A stretch of DNA of 64,000 nt, taken from NCBI GenBank assembly GCA_009193035.1, contig SWDT01000094.1, positions 62,001-126,000 on the forward strand, written 5' to 3'. The DNA is from Halicephalobus mephisto (taxonomy: Eukaryota; Nematoda; Chromadorea; Rhabditida; Panagrolaimidae). The notes beneath the pieces are model-generated. The model was not told the origin of the DNA and searched no databases. It saw only the letters and a program-made list of their open reading frames with translations. Made by a program: the position numbers and the translations under genes. This document shows positions 51,547-62,700 of the stretch, in pieces. Position 1 is the first letter of the stretch. Each line of letters opens with the position of its first letter.

Positions 51547-52929
51547 TCACTGTTCGTTCAAGAGTTGTTGCAAGTGTTGTTCGACGACTTGGCCGTGGGA
51601 CCAGGCGGTTGGGTGGTATCTGTATCTCGGACGGCCTTGTCTGTCGATGAGGAACTTTTCAAAGTTCCAGGTGATGTCGTTCTTGCCAATGACGTCATAC
51701 ATGAGTTCTGAACCTTTTCCGATTCTGTCGACGGTTTGAGGACAAGTTGCCTGAAAAATAAAGTTGAGAAATAAATATATGAATATTCAATGGACAATCT
51801 GAGAGAAGAATGTGATCTAACAAGAGAATTTTAATCATTTTATTGCTTTAAAACAACTTGTAAATAAATCCGCTTATTTTTAAGTGAATTCACTCATCTA
51901 TCAAGCGAACTCGCTTTTTTTATTAAGCAAATTCCCTCATCTATTAAGCGAACTCACTTTTTTATTAAGCGAATTCGCTCATCTATCAAGCGATCACTTT
52001 TTTATAAAGCGAACTCCTTTACTTATTGAGTAAATTCATGTATTTATCAAGTGCTTACTTTTTTATTAAGAAAATTCCCTTACTTATTGAGCAAACTCGC
52101 TCATCTATCAAGCGAACTCATTCATCTATTAAGCGAACTCCCTTACTTATCCAGCGAACACATGTATCAAGCGAGCCTACTCATCTTCCAAAGTCACTTT
52201 TCATCAATTAAATTTTCAATAAACTATTTTGAAAGCGCTTTTTCTACTGTAACTTTAGCAATATTTTTTAAAAAATATAAAAATTTCAAAAATGATTTTA
52301 AAGAAATTTTTTTATATTTTAATATTTTTGGAATTTTTATCTTTGTTCTGTTGCTGAAACCTCACCTTTAAGAATTCATACAACGGATGGTTGTTTTCTC
52401 CGTTGACTTCCAGTTTACCGTATATGTGGAGGTTGTTATGGGGTCTCCATCCGTTTCCAGGTCTGACGTAAGTCAATCCATTCAGAATCTCGTGATTTTC
52501 AGCAGGTTCTTGGAGATAGAACTGGTTGCAGGGGAAGGCGACGATCTTGAATCCTTGAGCTGAATTCTGCTGCAGCATGGGGTTGAAGTCGGTGTACTGC
52601 TGGGTGTAGGCGCAGAAGGTGGCCACGTTGACGACGAGGAGGACTTGTCCTCTGTACTGGGACAAATCCGTGTAAGTGCCGTTGAGGGTCTCCACTTGGA
52701 AGTCGTATATCGACTGATTGGCGTTATCACAAGTCTTCCATCTGGAGGTTTCGTCAATCAAAGCAGGTCCTGGCTGGTAGGAGGACCCGGGACTCGTCGG
52801 TCTCGAGGTACCCGACTGGTGTCCCAGCAAGTCCGTCGAACTAGGGGGCACTCTGCCGTTGGTGGAGGCGAACATCTGGCCCGAGGCACCGACAACGAGC
52901 AAAGCCAAAGACAACAGTTGAAGCTCCAT
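51547..52929 (-). CDS. Secreted glutathione peroxidase (255 aa)
   Basis: Exons 52929-52366 and 51750-51547 (phase 0). The signal peptide [18 protein letters not shown] is followed by an unusual roughly 45-residue Ser/Pro/Gly-rich linker ([20 protein letters not shown]). The peroxidase domain starts at [14 protein letters not shown]. Active-site residues are Cys106 in [10 protein letters not shown] (TGC, not selenocysteine), Gln140 in FYLQEPA, and Trp216-Asn217 in [12 protein letters not shown]. The longer loop [19 protein letters not shown] places it with extracellular GPX3/5/6-type enzymes, like the C. elegans gpx-3/5 group. Expected role: extracellular hydroperoxide removal. The ORF reads upstream of ATG 52929 through a TTG, but the signal peptide favours this ATG. 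Confidence 0.93.
51890..52200. repeat. AAGCGAACTCRCT tandem repeat in peroxidase intron
   Basis: About ten copies of a 33-37 bp unit (TTATTAAGCGAACTCACTTTT, CATCTATCAAGCGAATTCGCT) occupy half of the 615-bp intron. Plus-strand ORFs here are artefacts. Confidence 0.9.
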
Positions 52930-53269
52930 GGTCAATTAAGAAATAAAGTTGTCAACGACACACCAGGTCCGATCCGGGCCTTATGTATCCTGAACTTTGA
53001 CTCCGCCTCAAAAACCGGAAATCCTCTTTTTGTTGACTTCGGGTCTTAGTGAAAATCCAGAACAATGAAGACAACTTTTACAAACAAAACTACAAAAATT
53101 TTTCATTCCGTAAAATTCAAGAGTAGCAAAAGTTCAACCTCTGGCCCCTGGTTGGACCCTCCTGTACAGGAGAAACGAGTAGGCTTTTTGTAAACTTTTT
53201 GAAATTTGTTCTTGCATCGAATTCAACCTACTCAAACACAAAATAGAAGTATTGTTATAACCGTTGGAA

Positions 53270-54330
53270 TTTTTTTAAAATAAAAAAAGTAAATTTTCCT
53301 AAAATAAAAAAAATAAATTTTATTAAAATAAAAAACAATTTTTTTTAAATAAAAAAAAGTAAATTTTATTAAAAATAAAAAAAAGTAAATTTTTCTTAAA
53401 TAAAAATAAAAAAAAATAAATTTTTATCTTTATATCAATAATAGTGAAAAAATTCAATTTAATTTTTGAATAATTTTAATTTTTTTTATTTTAAATAAAA
53501 AAATTTTGTTTCAAAAAAGTTTAAGAATTTAAAATCTGATTTAATTATTGTTTTTAATTTAAAAAATCAACAGATTAAAAAAGTAAAAAATTGTTTAACT
53601 TTTTTCTTGACCCTAATAGTTGTAAAAATCTCAATTTTTTATTTTTAAATTAAATTATTTTTATTTTTTTTAAATTCACAAAAAATAATGAAATTCGATT
53701 TCGTTATTATTTATATTTTAAGAAAGGTTATTTTCGTATCGAAATTGAACAACAACTTTTTTTAAAAATCAGTGAATTAAAAAATGCAAAATTTTTGAAT
53801 TTTGGTCCTGGAACGAACAATGGTCACAAATTATAATTTTATTTTTTTTTATTTTTTAAATTAAAAAATACAATTTTTATTTCGAAAAAATTTATAAAAA
53901 ACAAAATTCAATTTTTTTACATCAAAATTTAAATTAAATAACTTTCTTTAAAAATCAGTAAATTAAAAAAATACAGAATTTCTGAATTTTGGTCCTGGAA
54001 CGAATAATGATTTTTTAAATTTTTTTGACTTTTGAATTTTTTTTATTATTTTCATGATTTTTGAATTTTTTTATTTTTTTTATTTTTTCATGATTTTTGA
54101 ATTTTTTTATTTTTTTTATTTTTTTCATGATTTCTGAATTTTTTTATTTGCTTATACTGTCCGAATTTCTTACGTATTTTATTATTTGATAAATAAAAAA
54201 TAAAAAATGAAAAATTATAATCCATCGAAAAAACAACGTAATAAGTACTTGAACCAGCGTTCGTGTCAAGACCGAGGTTGAGCAAATTTTTCCACTTTCT
54301 TAATTTATTTCCTGTTCAAACAAATGCAGT
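53270..54330. repeat. Low-complexity AT-rich spacer with repeats
   Basis: AAAATAAAAAAAGTAAATTTT units (53280-53420), TTTTGGTCCTGGAACGAA twice (53803 and 53989), and a TTTTTCATGATTTTTGAATTTTTTTATTT array (54050-54145). No gene. Confidence 0.7.
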
Positions 54331-54379
54331 TTTCTTTTATCTCAGAAACCAGTTTTTCCTCAAAAGCTTGTCTCGAGGC

Positions 54380-56043
54380 ATGATCCCAGGTGAGCGAGTC
54401 AAGTTTGCGTGAATTTTATTTTTGGAATTTTCCAGAACCAGTCATGCACTTCCAGGAATCAAGAAACCGTGATCGGGATGAATTACAGGTTTCGAAAGTT
54501 ATTGATTGTTTATATTTTTTACTTTTTTGAAGATAAATGATTTTTTTTTATTTTTTAAACAAAAATGTTTTTTTAAATTTTTTAAAGATAAATGATTTTT
54601 TTAAATTTTTTAGAGAAAAACGATTTTTTTTACTTTTTTAAAAACAAATATTTTTTAAAGTTTTTTAGAGAAAAATGATTTTTTTTACTTTTTTAAAGAA
54701 ATTTTTCAGAATTAATAAAGTAAACAATGAAATGGTAGTTTCGGTGGTTTTAAAACTTCGAAATTTCGGGAACAATCTGAGTTGAAATAATTTTTAAAAT
54801 CAAAAATCAAAAATTAAAATACAGAACACAGAAATTAAATAATTTTTATTTAATAAATTAAAATAATTAAATTTACAATTAAAAATAAATTTAATAACAT
54901 TCCTTGTGAAATTGTTGATAATTTCTTCAAAATGGAACAATTTTAAAAAAATTTAAATAGAAAGTGCAAAAAAAATTTTTATTTAAAAATTAAAATAATC
55001 AAATTGACAATGAAAAATAAATTTAGAAATATTCGTTGTGGGATCATCAGCTAGTAATTTTTTCAAAATGCAACAATTTAGAAAAAAATTAAAATGCAAA
55101 AAAAAATTTTTATTTAAAAATTAAAATAATCAAATTGACAATGAAAAATAAATTTGGAAATATTCGTTGTGGGATCATCAGCTAATATATGTCTTGAAAA
55201 AACTATAATCAATTAATTTTTTATTAAAATTATTTTATTTTAAAAATCAAATTTTTATTTTTTTTAATTTTTGGAAATTTTTAAAAATCTCCAGAATTCT
55301 GAGTTTTCAATATTTGTTTTAAGAATTTCCACTTTCTTTCAAACTTTTCTGAAAATGCTTTTAAGTTTCCAAAAAAAGTAAATACCTACGTTAAATTTGG
55401 AATAATTTCAAAATATTTTTAAAAATTTCAAAATTTTTATTTAATTTCAGAAATTAAAAATAAAATTTGTAAAATTTTAAGAATTTGAGACAATTTTATA
55501 GAATTCTAAAAATTTAAAAAAATTTCAGAAAATTTCGAAAAATTTTTAAAAAATTTCAGAAAAATAAATTAGAATTTGGAATATTTTAAGAATATTAGGA
55601 AATTTCAGAAAATTCAATTAAGTTTCCAAAAATTTGTAAAATTTTAGGAATTTCAGACAATTTTATAGAATTCTAAGAATTTTAAAAAATTTTAGAAATT
55701 TCCGAAAAATAAAAAACTACAAATCTTTGACATTTATAAAATTTTTGAATACAAAAGAAAATAATTATTTTTTATAAAATAAAAATTAAAAATTAATTCA
55801 AAAAAGTAAAATTTACAACAATTAATTAAATTATTTAAAAAAAGAAAAAATTTGAAATTTAAAATTTAAAATAAAAAAAAGAAAAAATTTGAAATGAAAA
55901 AAGTTTTTTAAAAATTTCGGAATTTTTGTTTTTTTATATGCCAGACTTTCCCGACGCGAAAGTGCCGAAAACCCAGGATGCCATTGCCGCAAAAGGAAGA
56001 TGCGCAAAGACTGGGCAAATTGACCGACTTTCCTCAATTGTGA
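54380..56043 (+). CDS. Candidate small protein, three exons, 53 aa
   Basis: Three islands of balanced composition stand out in AT-rich DNA and join in frame: 54380-54389, 54436-54488 and 55945-56043. The 46-bp first intron (GTGAGC...TTTTCCAG) is a perfect small nematode intron. The protein would read MIPEPVMHFQESRNRDRDEL, then TFPTRKCRKPRMPLPQKED, ending FPQL. It is basic and unrecognised. The second donor (CAG|GTTTCG) is weak. Exon 3 also has open frames on the minus strand. It may instead be non-coding exons of a regulatory RNA or the 5' part of the gene at 56298. Confidence 0.35.
54840..55195. repeat. About 115-bp tandem repeat, three copies
   Basis: Units contain AATAATCAAATTGACAATGAAAAATAAATTT, ATATTCGTTGTGGGATCATCAGCTA and TTCAAAATGCAACAATTT. 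The TTCGTTGTGGGATCA core echoes the TTCGTG..GGACCA motif. Confidence 0.85.
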
Positions 56044-56297
56044 CGAGCTTACCCGGCTTCCACAGCTGAGTTAAATTCAAATTGATTTATTTTTATTCTT
56101 CTTTTTCGATTATTTTTATCTGAATTTACTTTTATTTTCCTTAATAAACAACTTTATTTATGTTAATTTACACTTTTAAGTACGTGTCCCATATATGGAA
56201 ATTTTTTTGATATATGAATTTCGATTTTTAAACATTTGCAATTCCCTCCGTTTCTGTCTTTTGTAATTTGTTGTTCATATAAAATTTTCCTTTCAGG

Positions 56298-57353
56298 ATG
56301 ACTTCGGGAGTAAAATTAAAGAAAATCGATCAGCTAATAGAAAAGTTTTTTTACAACGGCCTCAGACAGACGAACTCGGTCGCTGTGCGGGTAACGACGA
56401 AGCGGAAATTCGAGGAAACCTTGGAGGAGGATTCTGAAGGCGAAACTAGACAAGAAGAAAAGAAAAATAATCAGAAAATTATCCAAGATGACCAGGTGCC
56501 TTCGACGTCGAAGATCAGCGAAGAAGAAATGGGATTTTCCGTGAGTTTTTCGAAATAAAAACTTTCGTCGTGGGACCATCGCGGAAAAAGTAGTAATTTT
56601 CGTTATAAAGTAACTTCAGACAAAAGAAAAAACAACTTTTTTGACAAACAAATAATAGAAAACTGAGAATTTTAACTTTCGTGCTGGGACCAAAGTGGGT
56701 ATTTATTTTCGTGCTGGGACTATTAATGAATTTTTTCAAAATGAAAACTTAAAAAACTATTATTTTCTATCTGAAACAAAAAAACTCAGTTTTGAGACGA
56801 AAAATCTGACTTTCGTGCTGGGACCAAAGTAGGTATTTATTTTCGTGTCAAGATTACAAATTAATTTTTCTGCAATAAAGAATTATCATTTTCTATCTGA
56901 AACAAAAAAACTCGGTTTTGAGACGAAAAATCCGACTTTCGTGCTGGGACCAAAGTAGGTATTTATTTTCGTGTCAGGATTACAAATTAATTTTTCTTAA
57001 AACGAAAATCCTGGTTTCACCACGAAAAATTAATTTTTTTGTTTGTTATTGTACTTTTTTGGTTTCAGGATTGTGACTCTTCTTCGGACACGGAACCCCC
57101 TTCGCTTACCCCAGGCAAGTTACCGTAAATTTTACTTTTCCTAACTATCCCTAAATGAAAGTAAATTTTCCAAGTACATGCCCCAGAGTCCAGGTGGTAA
57201 TCAATGGTCTCATTTTCTATGCTTTTTCATAAGGCTAAAATACTCATGAAGCTGTATACATATAATTTTCCCTCAGACCTCATGGCCCAGATTTACGGCA
57301 ATCTCATTTTGCGGCACTCACCTTGCCCATTAAAACCGGAAATTTCAATTTAA
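56298..57353 (+). CDS. Unrecognised acidic 121-aa protein, three exons
   Basis: Exons 56298-56540, 57069-57114 and 57277-57353. The first ATG follows TTCCTTTCAG|G, a good spliced-leader acceptor. The N-terminal 40 residues are basic (SGVKLKKIDQLIEKFFYNGL). The middle is Glu/Lys/Gln-rich and probably disordered (EEDSEGETRQEEKKNNQ), then DCDSSSDTEPP. With the strong GC donor CAG|GCAAGT the tail is DLMAQIYGNLILRHSPCPL. Using the next GT (GGCAA|GTTACC) gives another open tail (PHGPDLRQSHFAALTL). The composition suggests a nuclear protein (inference). I recognise no family. Confidence 0.55.
56560..57010. repeat. About 125-bp repeat in intron 1 of the 121-aa gene
   Basis: Units with GACTTTCGTGCTGGGACCAAAGTAGGTATTTATTTTCGTG and TTTCTATCTGAAACAAAAAAACTC. 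The motif TTTCGTGCTGGGACC appears five times. Confidence 0.88.
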
Positions 57354-57399
57354 CTTTTTCGACGATTCCATAAAATTTAATGAAATAATTTTGCAGAAA

Positions 57400-57850
57400 T
57401 TCAGTAATCGTGGCAGGACCGATAATGTAGTCTAAATGTAGTTTTTATTTTTTGGAACTCTCAACACGAAAATTTTACCAAATTTCTAGTAGTCGTGGCA
57501 GGACCGACAATGTAGTTTAAATATAATTTTTAATTTTTAAATATTTAAAAGCTTCATCGATTTTCGAATTCGTGGTAGGACCGATAATACTGTTTTTATT
57601 TTTTGAAACTCTCGACACGAAAACTTTGCAGATTTCCGAATTCGTGGTAGGACCAATAATATTGTTTTTATTTTTTGGAACTCTCAACACGAAAACTTTG
57701 CAGATTTTCGAATTCGTGGTAGGACCGATAATACTGTTTTTATTTTTTGAAACTCTCGACACGAAAACTTTGCAGATTTCCGAATTCGTGGTAGGACCAA
57801 TAATACTGTTTTTATTTTTATTTTGTTTTTGAAAATCTCGACACAGAAAT
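57400..57850. repeat. About 70-bp tandem repeat, five to six copies
   Basis: Units of ATTCGTGGTAGGACCGATAATACTGTTTTTATTTTTTGAAACTCTCGACACGAAAACTTTGCAGATTTCCG; each carries a TTGCAG and inverted CGTG/CACG words. Open frames on both strands are repeat artefacts. Confidence 0.95.
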
Positions 57851-58179
57851 CTTTGAAAATTTAAGAATTCAATGAAATTAAAGCAGAAACTTTTGTTCTA
57901 AAAATTTTGATTCTTGTGATGGGACCAAAATTAGTTTTGAAATGATTTTAAAACTCTCAGTAATCCCATCACGAATATATAGATTTTACTAAATTTGTTA
58001 AACTGTTAATTATTGTTATAAATCTTCATGGAAGAATTAAATTTTTAAAATTTACGAAATAGTTCACTTGGATCTTGAAAAAAATGTTAAAATCTGCATT
58101 TTTTGAATTAAATCTTTCCGGAATTTTCGAAATCAAACTTTGTACTTTTTGGAAGTTTAGAAAATGTTGAAAATTCAAC

Positions 58180-58465
58180 ATTTTGTAAAAGTTGATGGTC
58201 AAAATTCGAGATTGAGATTTGAACTTTTCGTGCTAGGAGCCAGATGTCTACGATATCTTAAAGATTATACAAAATTATTTAAAATTACTTAATTCTTGGC
58301 TTTTGTTAAATATAAAACTTAAAATTCTGGAAATTCCAACATTTTGTAAAAGTTGATCGAAATTTTAGCTTTTCGTGCTTGGAACCAGATCTTTTACGAT
58401 ATGTTAAGGGTTATACGAAATTATTTAAAATTTCTTAATTCTTGGCTTTCATCAACAATATTGGA
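58180..58465. repeat. About 140-bp direct duplication
   Basis: GCTTTTCGTGCTTGGAACCAGAT, TACGATATGTTAA and TTAATTCTTGGCTTT occur at about 58220-58305 and 58370-58450. The right copy overlaps the 3' end of the small minus-strand ORF. Confidence 0.8.
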
Positions 58466-58591
58466 TTTTCCTTGAAGACCATAAATATTCAATTCTTCGA
58501 CCGTGGCATTGTACTCGGTGGTTTTAAGCACTTTTTGACCTGCAAAAAGCAGAAGCGTCGTCAGGACAACTTCCATTGTTAGCCATCCCAT
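58421..58591 (-). CDS. Candidate 56-aa signal-peptide ORF
   Basis: MGWLTMEVVLTTLLLFAGQ is a plausible signal peptide or membrane anchor, followed by a hydrophilic tail (YNATVEELNIYGLQGKSNIV) with one N-glycosylation motif (NAT). A TATTTAG acceptor 6 bp before the ATG could serve trans-splicing. The final ten codons lie in a duplicated repeat, so the real 3' end may be a donor site before them. GC content is above its surroundings. No family. Confidence 0.4.
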   Translation of the reverse strand: MGWLTMEVVLTTLLLFAGQKVLKTTEYNATVEELNIYGLQGKSNIVDESQELRNFK

Positions 58592-58750
58592 TGTTCCCTA
58601 AATACCGTATAAAATTCATTTTAAACATAAATTTTATCCTCTTGAATTATGCACATTTTGATTTTGAAAATTTTGAATTTGGTCTTTAGACAATTTTTGA
58701 ATTTTTTAAAATTTTTTATTCCTAAAAAATCGGACATCATCTAATCCGAA

Positions 58751-61086
58751 ATGGATGGCACAGCAAAAAGTCAAAACTGGTTGCTACGGGACATGGATTG
58801 TTTCGAAGACCGAGATTCCTCCTCATCTGCTTTGTTTCGAAGTTGGACTACAGTTTTCCTGAAAATAAACATGGATTCTACCATGTACGGAAATTGTCCA
58901 CAACAATTTGGAGGAGGATTTCTTAATCCAGCCACAGCGGCTATGATTGCAGCTGCAACAACTCATCGTCAGCCTGATGGTCATTACGGTAGTTTTTAAA
59001 TTAGGTAATTTGCGCATTAGAGTGGTCTCGGGGGGAATTGTGCTAGGAGTGAAATTTAAAATTACTTAAGTCTGAAGGTAGGTGGTTCCATTGGAATGAA
59101 GTCTTGTGAATTTCTGTCTCTCCGAATTGTACTTTCTGTGAGAAAAAACAACTTTTAGGTCCTATCACGAAAAGTAAAAAATCTATTTTTTGTCTTGCCA
59201 CGAAAATTTTTTAAAAATAACTATTTCGAAATTGTAGGTCCCATCACGAAAAGTTAAAAAATCGATCTTTTGTCTTAACGCGAAAACTTTAACTATTTCG
59301 AAATTGTAGATCCCATCACGAAAAGTTAAAAAATCACTTTTTTATCTTAACGCGAAAACTTTAACTATTTCGAAATTGTAGATCCCATCACGAAAAGTTA
59401 AAAAATCACTTTTTTATCTTAACGCGAAAACTTTAACTATTTCGAAATTTTAAGTCCCATCACGAAAAGATAAAAAATCAGTTTTTTGTCTTAACGCGAA
59501 AACTTTAAAAATAATTATTTCGAAATTGTAGATTCTATCATGGAAATGAAAAAACCAATTTTTTTATTTTGACGCAAAAATTATTTTTTAAACATTTTTA
59601 ATGAGATTTTTAAAGGTCAATAAATATTTTAAAATAATTATTTCGAAATTTTAGATCTTAGCAAGAAAATGAAAAATATTAATTTTTTTATTTCAAAACG
59701 AAAATTTTTTAAATTTCGATAATTTTTAATTTTTGAATAAAAATAAATAATAAAATAATTATTTCGAAATTCAGGTCTCAACAAGAAAATGAAAAATATT
59801 AATTTTTTTATTTCAAAACGAAAATCCCCTTTTTGGAATGGTTTATAAGGAATATCTATTGGCTTTAAAATCATAAAAATAGCTATTTTGAAATTCTAAA
59901 TCCTACCACGAAAATGAAAAATATCAATTTTTTACATGGAAATTTTAAAAAATAATTTCAAAATTTTTTGAATAAAAATTTATTTAGAAATAATTATTTT
60001 TCGAAATTTTAGGTCTTGACAAGAAAAATAGAATTTAAGAAATATTACTGTATTTCGAAATTAAAAATAATTTTTAGTATTAAATTTGGTCCTGAAACGA
60101 AACATTTTTTTGGTTTTGCTACGAAATGTAATTAATTTTGGTCTTGACAAGAAAAATAGAATTTAAAAAATATTATTATATTTCGAATTAAAAATAATTT
60201 TCAGTATTAAATTTGGTCCTGAAACGAAACATTTTTTTGGTCTTGCCACGAAATGTAATTAATTTTGGTCTTGACTGGAAAAATAGAATTTAAGAAATAT
60301 TACTGTATTTCAAAATTAAAAATAATTTTCAATGTTAAATTTGGTCCTGAAATGAAACATAATTTTTTTGGTCTTGTCACGAAAATGATTTTTTTTATTT
60401 GAAAAAAATGCACTTGTTAATTATTATTAATTGGATAATGAAATTATTTTTTTTTTATTTTTTAAGTGCCAGAAATCCTAATTTTTCGTTGTGAGAAACC
60501 CTATGCGTAATTAGGAGATGTTCATTTTACCTGTGTTTGTGGATTATCTGGCCTCGACGGAAAAATATGGCTTAATGGGAGCTTAGAGAAGCACCGTTGA
60601 GAGAACTAAAATTGCCAGCTCATGGGTATCGACTGACTACAGCCAAATGAATTTTCTTGACACTTTCTTGCCTGAGGCAGGTTGAGTTAGGGAGTGGCAT
60701 TTTAGGTGCGCAAACAGCTTTGACAACTTTCTCTAGAGCAATTTGCCTCATTTTACTTTTACTTATTCATTGATTAATATTTTTAAAATATTTTAAATAT
60801 TTATTTTTTAGGATCAGGTCTTGATCAGCAACAACAACCAGACCATCAACAACAGACCCCTTACGTTTCCGCAGCGGCTTACGCAGCTGCAGCCGGTTTC
60901 GGAGCCTTCCTGAATCCGCAACAGAGAGGGGGAACCCCAACATGGACACCTATCCTCTGCCAGTCCCTCACGGATGTCAGTCGAACTCCGAGAAAACAAT
61001 CTAACATTGATAAGTATAGTATCTTGTCACGTTTCAATAGTGGATGTACTTGTTGTAGTCCCATTCTTATACTAGTACAGTTTTAA
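58751..61086 (+). CDS. Q/A-rich N-terminus of a probable regulatory protein, possibly partial
   Basis: Exon 1 (58751-58988, or from the internal ATG at 58871) reads MDSTMYGNCPQQFGGGFLNP followed by ATAAMIAAATTHRQPDGHYG. It joins in phase to exon 2 at 60812, which reads SGLDQQQQPDHQQQTPYVSA, then AAYAAAAGFGAFLNPQQRGG. Exon 2 stays open to a TAA at 61086. Gln, Ala and Gly runs with Tyr/Phe-Gly-Ala words are typical of transcription-factor N-termini, but no DNA-binding domain is present in the window. Exon 2 may splice at a donor near 61014 (GATAA|GTATAG) to exons beyond. ATG 58871 follows CTACAG by about 19 bp and gives the better N-terminus. Confidence 0.55.
59140..59560. repeat. About 88-bp tandem repeat (intron)
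   Basis: Units of TAGGTCCCATCACGAAAAGTTAAAAAATC, CTTTTTTATCTTAACGCGAAAACTTTAA and CTATTTCGAAATTG, five copies. More diverged copies continue to 59990. Confidence 0.92.
60000..60400. repeat. About 125-bp tandem repeat, three copies (intron)
   Basis: Units contain GGTCTTGACAAGAAAAATAGAATTTAAGAAATATTACTG and AAATTTGGTCCTGAAACGAAACATTTTTTTGGTC. Confidence 0.92.
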
Positions 61087-61089
61087 TAG

Positions 61090-62700
61090 ATTTTAGCAAT
61101 ATCATCTGTACGTCCTGCTTCAAATAGTGTGTACTATAGGTGATTCTGCTCCCTAATGATAGTTCGACGGTCTAAGCGATAATAACTGATAATCCAGTCA
61201 TATTACCTACTTAATAATTAGTAAAGTACTCGTAAACCATCATTTTATACTGTCCATCTAAGTGTTTTGAACATAGTGTTTTACAAACATGGTAAATATT
61301 TAGAGTCTCTCTCTTTAGTCTCATCTGAATGACAGTGTGATATACGTGTGGTATTGAGCATCCATTACACATACTCTGATAATAATTTGTACTGTATAGG
61401 ATTTATACGATAATAGTATTTTATAACATGGTAGAATAGAGTACATGTATCTACTATAGCAGTGTTAATATACTATGTTTATCTGTAGATCAACATAGAT
61501 TTTATAACAGTGTACTGTGAGGTTTTGTATTTAATAACAGTTATGGTAGATTGTCGTATATCATATGGTATCACTGTTATTATATATGTATCGTTTAGTG
61601 TACTTGTAATTGCATGTCGTTGTAATATGTCGCTTCGGGCAAGAGAATACGTAAGGAATGAAAACCTTGTCTAGCTCTTTCGAATGATTAATAACGATGA
61701 TAGATACTATTCTAAATGAAAGATATAGTAAATGAAGAGTGGGCCGTTTAGTAAAATGTGAATATTTTAAATTATGAGACGGAACCTCAGTTTAATTAAA
61801 TAAATTAGAAAAAAGAATTAATATTGAAGTTTTTTAAGAAGCTACAAGTAACCTCGATATAATGAAAAACAACTATTATAAAATTCATTTATAATATACA
61901 TTAGATGTATATTATTCGTGTATCGTTAGAGATAGATTTAGACAATTTTAAAACTAATAATAGAAAATTATTAAAAAATATAAATATATTATATAAATAA
62001 TTTTTATAATTACGCATATTTTCGTTACAAGATGAAAAGCGCGAAATTGGTGTATAAATCAAGGAGGTATTAATATGTGATAAGTTGTATTCAGAAACAA
62101 AAGCGTCACGAGTTTATTTTTTGTGATTATAAGTTCTTATTATTTGAAATATTAAAAAAGGGAGAATCGTACTATTGTGTACTCTATTTAGTATATGTCT
62201 CCTCCCAAGCGGTACAGAAATTTGTTTGAAATTTTCGAAAAACAAAAAAATCTTCCAAATGACCCTTAAGTGTAAATTTAAAATATTTAAAACATTTATT
62301 ATTATAAAATTAAAATATTTTTATAAAAATTTCAAAGATATTGGTGAACTTATTATAGAAAGTCTTCAAAGAAAAATCGTGTTACTCTGTAATAAAAATA
62401 GATAATAATTATTAATTAAAAATCTCTCAAAAAACACAATTATTGCTGTGAAATATAATCTTATTACCAGTTATGTATCCTCTTTTGTAGTATATATTCC
62501 TTTTCTATGAATATTTTTATATCCTCTCTCTTGGAGATTTATTAACTCACCATCTAGTTTTCTTCTTGAAATTATAGTATTGCTTTTTTTGGCAACAATC
62601 GTGAATCTCTAGCATAACTTCATAGTCTGACTAAGACAATTCAGATTAACGGGCTATGGATTTAGTTTATCCTAGTAAATTACTATCATTTTACAATGAG
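61090..62700. other. Long unique non-coding region
   Basis: About 1.6 kb with no long ORF and no tandem structure, unlike most non-coding DNA here. Compositionally it is a mixture of TA-rich words (TACTATAGGTGATTCTG, GATAATAGTATTTTATAAC). It could be the 3' UTR of the Q/A-rich gene or part of a long regulatory intron. Confidence 0.4.

Noticed and set aside
52026..52371. Plus-strand ORFs inside the secreted peroxidase intron
   Set aside because: They read the AAGCGAACTC repeat. Peroxidase exons on both sides and good splice sites show that this is an intron.
57516..57832. Overlapping 80-codon ORFs with repeated LFFETLDTKTLQISEFVVGP-type units
   Set aside because: Pure products of the 70-bp tandem repeat, open in several frames on both strands.
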